Source: UBA12026 sp035291405 (GTDB lineage Bacteria; Patescibacteriota; Microgenomatia; UBA8517). From it: a stretch of DNA of 42,344 bases. The position numbers were made by a program, and so were the translations under genes. This document shows, one piece after another, positions 34,063 to 39,878 of the stretch. The stretch spans positions 1-42,344 of the forward strand of contig DATDSD010000048.1 of assembly GCA_035291405.1 (NCBI GenBank), written 5' to 3'. How positions within the stretch are numbered: position 1 is the first letter of the stretch; each line of letters begins with the position of its first letter. A model generated the notes under the pieces. The model was not told the origin of the DNA. It worked only from the letters and a program-made list of their open reading frames with translations, and searched no databases.

Positions 34063-34818
34063 TTAGAAAAGTAAGGCTAGGGCAGACAATGTATATCCAT
34101 CTTTAAATTCATATATTTTTCCATCTGAATCTTTATATTCCTGTTTTTTGATAATTTCTTTTAATTCTTCATTATCAACAATCAAGAGTCCCTTAATAGC
34201 CTCTGTTGCTTCCCTTTCCGGTTTTCCTGTAATTTCAATTACTGCCTTATAAATCTCAACCCTTGAAGATAAAACTGCAGAATCTGGAAAAACTTCACCA
34301 ATTTTTTGTGGATCTCCAATCATTTCAGCTCCCATTTCTTCTGAAAGTTCATTCTTAACAGTTTTTAAGAGGCTGTTTCCTAAATCCTTTCCACCCCTTG
34401 GAAATTCAATACACCAATTTTTTGTAGCATTACGATAGTTTTTCAAAAAAATTAATTTTCCATCTGTAGTAAATGGAGCAATTACAACACCAGCAAATCC
34501 AGATTCTAAACTTCCCCAAGAAATCCATCTATTAAAGGTTGTATAACTTCCATCAGGCAATCTTAAAGGTTCATGCACAGAAAGTCCCCATCTGTTTTCA
34601 TCAAAAATTCCTATTTGAGCTCTCTTTCTGGCGTCTTCTAAAGAAGCTCCGGATTTAAACATTCTTTCCGCAGCACCTTCTTCACACTGGGGAAACAAAT
34701 TAATATCAAAAATCATTTCAATTTCACCTTTTGTGTAATCACCAACATAACCTAAATGGGATTTATATTTTTCTACGAAGTCTAAATATTCTTTGTATCT
34801 TTCTTCTGAAAATTTCAT
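34063..34818 (-). CDS. Nudix hydrolase
   Basis: This 251-residue protein has a Nudix core in the second half: GFAGVVIAPFTTDGKLIFLK, then a Nudix box GGKDLGNSLLKTVKNELSEE followed by MGA. The box keeps the catalytic EExG part (SEEMGA) but has Asn at the usual Glu of Gx5E and Asn at the Arg of RE, so activity may be reduced or altered. The FPRGG lead-in resembles ADP-sugar pyrophosphatases; a nucleotide-sugar substrate fits the cluster. The N-terminal 90 residues are unassigned. The -10 TGTTAGAAT ends 8 nt before ATG 34818, so it starts the operon 34818-31172. Confidence 0.8.
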   Translation of the reverse strand: MKFSEERYKEYLDFVEKYKSHLGYVGDYTKGEIEMIFDINLFPQCEEGAAERMFKSGASLEDARKRAQIGIFDENRWGLSVHEPLRLPDGSYTTFNRWISWGSLESGFAGVVIAPFTTDGKLIFLKNYRNATKNWCIEFPRGGKDLGNSLLKTVKNELSEEMGAEMIGDPQKIGEVFPDSAVLSSRVEIYKAVIEITGKPEREATEAIKGLLIVDNEELKEIIKKQEYKDSDGKIYEFKDGYTLSALALLF

Positions 34819-34826
34819 ATGAAGTT

Positions 34827-34835
34827 ATTCTAACA
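34827..34835 (-). promoter_or_regulatory. Extended -10 (TGTTAGAAT) before ATG 34818
   Basis: TG, one base, TAGAAT, ending 8 nt before the Nudix start. It should drive the leaderless operon nudix-IMPase-wbuC-rmlC-rmlD from the downstream border of the atypical island. Confidence 0.6.
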
Positions 34836-34850
34836 TAAAAAATGTCTTTC

Positions 34851-34912
34851 TTGCCGTGCGGTTGATTTTAAAAAATTAAATTAATAATTTTTTTATCATA
34901 CCGCACAGGCAA
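34851..34912. repeat. 62-bp imperfect palindrome with GC-rich ends and AT-rich core
   Basis: Arms TTGCCGTGCGGT (34851-34862) and ACCGCACAGGCAA (34900-34912) pair with one bulged base. The AT-rich inside also pairs in large part (TGATTTTAAAAAATT against AATTTTTTTATCA), leaving a loop of about 8 nt. It stands at the edge of the GC-rich island, just upstream of the Nudix promoter. It could be a terminator-like hairpin, a protein-binding site or the footprint of a small mobile element; no T-run follows directly on either strand. Confidence 0.75.
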
Positions 34913-35208
34913 AACTCCTTGACACCCAGTCACCTCTTTATTACAACAGCGCAGAACGCTATTGGTTTACGGAAGTGGCTAGGAGCCAGAAGTAATAATC
35001 ATTTAGGGTTTTTTTGGATCATTTTTCGCTCTTGGTTGAGCGGAAGGAGAACCCATTAACCTTTCCTTAAGGACTCTCATTTTGCCTTGTAGCAAAGACA
35101 AAAATCTTTAGCTGGGATGAAAGATAGGTGCATGGCCATTAGCATCCATCCTTTGACAATGATGAATCGAGAGTTTCCTTAACAGGGAGTTAGGAACTTA
35201 ACTCTTGG
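34913..35208. other. Non-coding region with a chain of short hairpins
   Basis: No credible gene lies in these 296 bp. Short inverted repeats follow each other: TGAC/GTCA (34920-34932), AGCG/CGCT (34948-34960), TGGCT/AGCCA (34976-34988), CGCTC/GAGCG (35027-35042), AGCAAAGA/TCTTTaGCT (35091-35113), and GAGTTTCCTTAAC/GTTAGGAACTTAACTC (35171-35204, imperfect). The last lies directly after the stop of the 35209 gene and could end its transcript. The density suggests a structured RNA, a long 3' UTR or a remnant element. I did not recognise RNase P, SRP, tmRNA or 6S signatures. Confidence 0.5.
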
Positions 35209-35784
35209 TTAGTCGAACAATCCCACCATAAACGCCTTGCCGATCACTGACTGACCCATCTGGTCGCGATGTTTTGCGAAAGTTTTGAACTTCATCCAGA
35301 AGGGTTTACCAGCAAGGTTAGGAAGGCTGTCCGCTTTCCGAATTACGGCGATTTCATGAACAATTCCGTCGCCGCCAATGACACGGGCAGTATTTGAGTC
35401 TCCTCGGCCCAGGGATACAATTTCAACTTCAACACCTTCGGGTAAATCCGGAAGGTCTTTTTTGTTGTCCCAGGACTTCCTAGAAACTTCAACACGTGGC
35501 CCAGTGTGCCGTTGGTTCCGCTGTACTGCAACGTACCAAACACCCTTATACTTTGCTACCAAGGGTCGGATTAGACCAATGGTGCCATCCGGTTTCTCTA
35601 CCTCTTTAATAAGGGGTTGAAATACCGGGAGATCGGGATGACGACGCTCAGCTGGCTCAAACGAATAGAGCGTCTCTTGCCCTGTTTCTGAGTCGATGTG
35701 GAAAAACCTGAAGGTATCACCCTCATATTCTTCATAGACCCAACCGCCAGGGTAAACTTTACGGTGAACTACTTTCTTAAGCAT
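35209..35784 (-). CDS. Hypothetical protein of foreign composition
   Basis: This 191-residue soluble protein is unrecognised. It begins with a beta-rich part (VVHRKVYPGGWVYEEYEGD), has charged, Pro/Gly-rich middle strands, and ends MGQSVIGKAFMVGLFD; no signal peptide or helix spans a membrane. It differs from its neighbours in three ways: GC is about 51% in 120 nt counted by hand (35221-35340) against about 34% in two neighbouring lines; it has a strong Shine-Dalgarno site (AGGAGAG, 6 nt before the ATG); and its -10 is 39 nt upstream, giving a leadered mRNA. It interrupts the sugar-nucleotide cluster and was probably acquired. Confidence 0.7.
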   Translation of the reverse strand: MLKKVVHRKVYPGGWVYEEYEGDTFRFFHIDSETGQETLYSFEPAERRHPDLPVFQPLIKEVEKPDGTIGLIRPLVAKYKGVWYVAVQRNQRHTGPRVEVSRKSWDNKKDLPDLPEGVEVEIVSLGRGDSNTARVIGGDGIVHEIAVIRKADSLPNLAGKPFWMKFKTFAKHRDQMGQSVIGKAFMVGLFD

Positions 35785-35823
35785 TGTACTCTCCTGTTAA
35801 AGAGCGCAGATGATCCAGCCTGC

Positions 35824-35832
35824 ATTTTACCA
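35824..35832 (-). promoter_or_regulatory. Extended -10 (TGGTAAAAT) of a leadered gene with SD site
   Basis: TG, one base, TAAAAT, ending 39 nt before ATG 35784. The leader carries AGGAGAG, the strongest Shine-Dalgarno site I see in the window, unlike the leaderless layout of the native genes. Confidence 0.55.
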
Positions 35833-35854
35833 TTTTGAATCTAAAAGTCAAGAA

Positions 35855-37747
35855 TTATAGGATATTTTTATTGAGGTTTAAACGGGTTAAAGCTGAAAGG
35901 AAATAGGCATCATCACATTTATTAATAAGGTCAGCTAGTTTATCAATTGGCCAAAGAACAATTCCTTCATCTTCTTCAAATTTATCCCCTTTTTGACAAT
36001 CTTTATAAAGATCATCTGATAGATTAACTATAACTGCATAAAGGTTTGGTTTGTTATTTGTCATACCTGCGTCTGGGTTAAGTCTGCCAAGGGAAATTAT
36101 TTGATCCAAAACTACATCATTTTTAGCTACACTTAGGTTCAAGTCTTTTTGAATAGATCTAATTATAAAATCTAAAACTGATTCATTTAATTTTGGAAAA
36201 CCTCCTGCCAAAGTATACTCAACACTTCCTGTTGGAAACTTTTGTTCTCTTTGTGTTGCTAAATGGGTGATTTCTCCCTTTCTCTTAACTAAAACTAAAA
36301 GTTTAGCACCTGATTTAGGTCCCCAACCCCAGGAATAATATCCTTCCATCCTTTTAACTTTAAGTTTGTTTTCAACTTCAAACCAAGATCCGATACCATA
36401 TACCCCAAATTTGGGATCGGCATGCTCTATCTTTGACAGCTTTAAGATAGTATCCCCGTTTATATGGTCATCTCTTCCCGCCAAGTCCTCAACATATCCA
36501 AAAGTTGAGGGGTTAATCCCTAATGTTTTTATTTCATCTTTTATTTCTGAGGAACTATTCTGATACCATTTTTTACTTTCAAGATTTTTCATTACAATCT
36601 CGTATCTGACTAAATTTTGTTCTACAAAATGTTTGTCGGCATCAAAGGCAACTTTATCTTTTTTTACAGGCTTCTCTATTTTTCCAAAAACAAATTTAGT
36701 TTTACCTGACTCTCTATCAAGGGAGATATAGGCAGAAATTGTTTTTGAAGAATCCATGATCATTGCCTTTCTTTTAAGAAGTGGTCTCCACCAATCTTCG
36801 TTTTCTTTGTACCATTTGATTGTTTCTTTAAGTCCCTCATTAAAATCATCTCTTCCAATCTCTGGTTTCCAACCTAACTCTTCAATAATTTTTGTAGCAT
36901 CAATGGCATACCTTCTATCATTACTGTGTCTATCAGAAACATGTCTGATCATATTTTCATCTGCACCAAATAGTTCCACAACTTTCTTGGCAATGTAGCC
37001 ATTGCTCCTGTCATTATTTGAACCCACTAAATATGTTTCACCTTTTTTGCCTTTTTGAAGAATTAAATCAATTGCTGATGAGTGGTCTCTTGTGTGAATC
37101 CAATCTCTGACGTTTCTACCGTCACCATGAAGAGGAACTTTAATATTATCAATTAAATTAGCAACGATTATTGGAACATATTTTTCAGGAAACTGGTAGG
37201 GTCCGTAATTATTAGAACAATTAGAAATAGTAATATACATTCCAGTTTTTTGGTAAAAATCTAACACAATATTGTCAGCTTCAGCTTTTGAAAGAGCATA
37301 TAGATTATCTGGTCTTGGAGAGTATGGAGTTTTCTCACTAAATTTTGCTTCTGAATCTAAAGGAAGCTCTCCATAAACTTCATCCGTACTTATATGATGA
37401 AATCTTGGAACTCCTGCTTTTTGTGCTTCCTCAAGAAGGGTTAAGGTTCCATGAACATTTGTCTGCCAATAGGTTGATGGATCAAAAATTGCTCTATCTA
37501 CATGACTTTCTGCAGCAAAATGGACAACAGCATCAACGCCCTTTAAGTGCTCTGACATTTTTTTCCTGTCGTTAATATCAGCCTCAACAAACTCAATTTC
37601 CTTTTTGACTGGAGTTAAATTTTCAATGTTTCCAGCATAAGTTAAGGCATCAACAACAATGATTTTATCTTGGGGGTGTTTTTCCACCCAATAGTGAACA
37701 AAATTTGCTCCTATAAAACCCGCTGCGCCTGTTACAAGTAATTTCAT
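35855..37747 (-). CDS. rmlB: dTDP-glucose 4,6-dehydratase (RmlB) fused to degenerate Nudix domain
   Basis: Residues 1-326 are a complete RmlB: GAAGFIGANF (7-16), FAAESHVDRAI, the catalytic T121-D122-E123 (ISTDEVYGE), Y150-x3-K154, SNNYGPYQFPEK and RHSNDRRYAID. RmlB makes the 4-keto-6-deoxy intermediate from dTDP-glucose. Residues about 335-470 are an unassigned domain. Residues about 478-630 look like a Nudix fold: the box G516-x5-E522-x7-R530 is intact, but the catalytic REUxEExGU is RSIQKDLNL (530-538), so pyrophosphatase activity is unlikely. The domain may bind nucleotide sugars or regulate. It overlaps galU by ATGA. The fusion is continuous, with no stop or frameshift at the joint near residue 328. 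Confidence 0.85.
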   Translation of the reverse strand: MKLLVTGAAGFIGANFVHYWVEKHPQDKIIVVDALTYAGNIENLTPVKKEIEFVEADINDRKKMSEHLKGVDAVVHFAAESHVDRAIFDPSTYWQTNVHGTLTLLEEAQKAGVPRFHHISTDEVYGELPLDSEAKFSEKTPYSPRPDNLYALSKAEADNIVLDFYQKTGMYITISNCSNNYGPYQFPEKYVPIIVANLIDNIKVPLHGDGRNVRDWIHTRDHSSAIDLILQKGKKGETYLVGSNNDRSNGYIAKKVVELFGADENMIRHVSDRHSNDRRYAIDATKIIEELGWKPEIGRDDFNEGLKETIKWYKENEDWWRPLLKRKAMIMDSSKTISAYISLDRESGKTKFVFGKIEKPVKKDKVAFDADKHFVEQNLVRYEIVMKNLESKKWYQNSSSEIKDEIKTLGINPSTFGYVEDLAGRDDHINGDTILKLSKIEHADPKFGVYGIGSWFEVENKLKVKRMEGYYSWGWGPKSGAKLLVLVKRKGEITHLATQREQKFPTGSVEYTLAGGFPKLNESVLDFIIRSIQKDLNLSVAKNDVVLDQIISLGRLNPDAGMTNNKPNLYAVIVNLSDDLYKDCQKGDKFEEDEGIVLWPIDKLADLINKCDDAYFLSALTRLNLNKNIL

Positions 37748-38625
37748 TTTAAGTCAAGTGAAGCTAAATATTTTTTGAACTCACCATTTAAGTCTTTGTG
37801 TTTTAATGCAAACTCGACAACTGTTTTTAAGTATTCAAGTTTACTTCCAGTGTCATAATAGGTTCCATTCTTAATCTCACAGGCATAAACAGGAATCCCT
37901 TGTTCTCTTAAGACATTGATCGCATCTACTAACCACACTTCTCCACCTTTTGTTGGTTTAAGATTTTTTAAAGCAGGAAAAATTTCGGGAGGTAAAATAT
38001 AAGCTCCATGAGTCGCTAAATTAGAAGGGGCTTCTTCAGGAAGAGGTTTTTCTACTATTCTTTTAATTTCAAATACACCATCAGCAACATCTTTGAGTTC
38101 CGCAATACCATATTTTGATAGTCTATCTTTAGACTCAATTCTAACGCCTGAAATTACCACTCCTCCGTATTTTTCCCACACTTTCATCATTTGAGACAGT
38201 CGAGGAGGATCAGAACTAATAAACTCATCTCCCCATAAAACAGCAAAACTTTCACTTCCAATTACCGATTCAGCCGAGAGAACGGGTGTTCCGTTTCCAT
38301 AAATTCCTTTTTGTCTGACATATATGAAATTTGCCATCTCAGCAATTTTATTTATTTCCTTTAATAGCTCTTCTTTACCTCCCCGAATTAAGTTATTCAC
38401 TAAATCTGCATTTGGTAAATCAAAATGATCTTCAATTGCTCTTTTTGATGATCCAGTAACTATAACAACATCTTCTATTCCACTGTTAACGGCTTCTTCA
38501 ACTACATACTGAATGACAGGTTTATCTACAATGGGAAGCATCTCTTTAGGCATAGCTTTTGTCTGAGGAAGGAATCTAGTTCCAAAGCCAGCTGCTGGTA
38601 TTACTGCCTTCGTTATTTTTTTCAT
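37744..38625 (-). CDS. galU: UTP-glucose-1-phosphate uridylyltransferase (GalU)
   Basis: This 293-residue nucleotidyltransferase shows the GalU signature VIPAAGFGTRFLPQTKAMPK with EMLPIVDKP, then YVRQKGIYGNGTPVL, VLWGDEFI, IVEKPLPEEAPSNLA and TYYDTGSKLEY. It makes UDP-glucose from UTP and glucose-1-phosphate. No RmlA (dTDP-glucose pyrophosphorylase) is present in the window, so this enzyme, or one encoded elsewhere, must feed RmlB; some GalU/RmlA relatives use both UTP and dTTP. It overlaps rmlB by ATGA. TATAAT lies 11 nt before its ATG. Confidence 0.85.
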   Translation of the reverse strand: MKKITKAVIPAAGFGTRFLPQTKAMPKEMLPIVDKPVIQYVVEEAVNSGIEDVVIVTGSSKRAIEDHFDLPNADLVNNLIRGGKEELLKEINKIAEMANFIYVRQKGIYGNGTPVLSAESVIGSESFAVLWGDEFISSDPPRLSQMMKVWEKYGGVVISGVRIESKDRLSKYGIAELKDVADGVFEIKRIVEKPLPEEAPSNLATHGAYILPPEIFPALKNLKPTKGGEVWLVDAINVLREQGIPVYACEIKNGTYYDTGSKLEYLKTVVEFALKHKDLNGEFKKYLASLDLK

Positions 38626-38636
38626 CGTGTGAAAAG

Positions 38637-38642
38637 ATTATA
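38637..38642 (-). promoter_or_regulatory. -10 element (TATAAT) before galU
   Basis: A perfect TATAAT, preceded directly by TG, ends 11 nt before ATG 38625. This implies a leader of only a few nt and no room for a Shine-Dalgarno site. Confidence 0.55.
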
Positions 38643-38648
38643 CAGATA

Positions 38649-38903
38649 CTATGTTCTAAAAATCAAGGTTAGAACTAAAACTAGGCCTAAAATTGAAACG
38701 GCTACATATTCAAAAACTACAGTCCAACAAATATCTTTGTGAATTGCATGATGAATAATACCCCATGAAACATACGATAATGATAGGGCAACTACTATGG
38801 CAATTTGAAAATATTTATCATACGAATAAACATAAAATCCAGTTAATCCTGCCAAAAATATTGCAATTAACGATACGTAATGTGGTATGTGTTTTGTATT
38901 CAT
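38649..38903 (-). CDS. Small three-helix membrane protein
   Basis: This 84-residue protein is nearly all hydrophobic, with three helices: about 8-27 (VSLIAIFLAGLTGFYVYSYD), 31-52 and 60-82. A conserved-looking loop between helices 2 and 3 has HHAIHKD, with His residues that could bind metal or matter for topology. It ends TLIFRT. The family is unknown to me. It starts 12 nt after the CAP-domain gene's stop and is followed 23 nt later by galU, so it likely belongs to the CAP gene's transcript. Confidence 0.6.
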   Translation of the reverse strand: MNTKHIPHYVSLIAIFLAGLTGFYVYSYDKYFQIAIVVALSLSYVSWGIIHHAIHKDICWTVVFEYVAVSILGLVLVLTLIFRT

Positions 38904-38915
38904 AAATTTATTTTT

Positions 38916-39857
38916 TTATAATATTTTTCCAGATTTTAATATCAACATAATCAACATAATCATGCCCAAAAAGGCAACATGGGCAAATGTCCTTCCCGCG
39001 ATTCTAACAATCCTTCTTCTTGAAACCAAAAAGGCATCAAGAGCAAAAACTACAAGCAAAAGACCAACAACAGCAATTGAAGCTGTACGTGTAGTGTTAA
39101 ATGGCGAAATCAATATTTCTTGGTTAGGTTGAGGACTTGTTATTGTTGCTTGAACCTTAGGGTTTTGTGTCACGACAGGGATAGCTGTTGGTGCCTGAGT
39201 AGGTTCTAGTGTAGGTATAACTGTTTGTAATGCTAATGGAGCAGGTTGTTGAGTTTCTTTCGTGGCTGTTTGAGCCACTGGAGCATTTACTTTATCAGCA
39301 TATGTAGACCCAAAAAATTGAACTATAATTGTTGTGTCTATTCCGGCCAAATCACCCTCAGTAACTCCAATCCCAACTTCTTTGTATTTGGGGTTTAAAA
39401 TATTATCTCTATGTGTTGGTGAATTCATCCAAGCGTCAACCGCAGAGGATGCACTGCTAAAATCTCTTGCTAAGTTTTCTCCTGCATACCTATATTTATA
39501 GCCAAAATCACTAAAAAATTTCCAGGGTTGTGTTCCATCTGGTGCCACGTGAGCCCAATAATCCCTATCTATCATGTCTCTTCCCTTGGTATATGCAGCA
39601 GAAGCTAACGTCTGATTGTAAGTAAGTGGGGTAAGTCCAGCTTCAGCTCTTTTTTGATTTGTTAATCTTACTACCTCTTCAGGTGAAATCTGGGCAGCAT
39701 AGCCTAAAATATTAGGTTTTAAATTTGGCAAAAGACTAATTAAACTCTGAAAAACCACAAACAATGAAGCAATAACAATTAAGCTTGATGAATGTAAAAT
39801 CTTAGCCTTGTGATTATTACTTTCTCTTGGAATAAAAAGATGAATTAACTTCCCCAT
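38916..39857 (-). CDS. CAP (SCP/YkwD-like) domain membrane protein
   Basis: This 313-residue protein has an N-terminal helix (about 22-44) that exports it, then a CAP domain (about 57-185) with LTNQKRAEAGLTPL, the conserved H103 (AHVAPDG), E127 (AGENLA) and H149 (SPTHRDNILNPKYKEVGIG). A Pro/Thr/Gln-rich linker (about 192-250) leads to two C-terminal helices (about 264-282 and 292-309). Bacterial YkwD-type proteins are linked to cell wall or spore coat and some bind lipids; the function here is open. TGATATGAT ends 6 nt before the ATG. It lies 21 nt after the large surface protein gene. Confidence 0.85.
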   Translation of the reverse strand: MGKLIHLFIPRESNNHKAKILHSSSLIVIASLFVVFQSLISLLPNLKPNILGYAAQISPEEVVRLTNQKRAEAGLTPLTYNQTLASAAYTKGRDMIDRDYWAHVAPDGTQPWKFFSDFGYKYRYAGENLARDFSSASSAVDAWMNSPTHRDNILNPKYKEVGIGVTEGDLAGIDTTIIVQFFGSTYADKVNAPVAQTATKETQQPAPLALQTVIPTLEPTQAPTAIPVVTQNPKVQATITSPQPNQEILISPFNTTRTASIAVVGLLLVVFALDAFLVSRRRIVRIAGRTFAHVAFLGMIMLIMLILKSGKIL

Positions 39858-39863
39858 TAATTC

Positions 39864-39872
39864 ATCATATCA
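39864..39872 (-). promoter_or_regulatory. Extended -10 (TGATATGAT) before ATG 39857
   Basis: TG, one base, TATGAT, ending 6 nt before the CAP-protein start. It predicts a leaderless mRNA and overlaps the intergenic gap after the surface protein gene. Confidence 0.55.
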
Positions 39873-39878
39873 AATTTT

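Noticed and set aside
34919..34950. Plus-strand promoter with TTGACA -35
   Set aside because: TTGACA is perfect, but no good -10 lies 16-18 nt downstream and no plus-strand gene follows.
34913..35208. Known RNA gene (RNase P, SRP, tmRNA, 6S)
   Set aside because: I searched by eye for their conserved blocks on both strands and found none.
37744..38625. RmlA (dTDP-glucose pyrophosphorylase) in place of GalU
   Set aside because: The motifs GFGTRFLPQTKAMPKEMLP and YYDTGSKLEY are those of GalU; RmlA has a different, GGxGTRL-type start.
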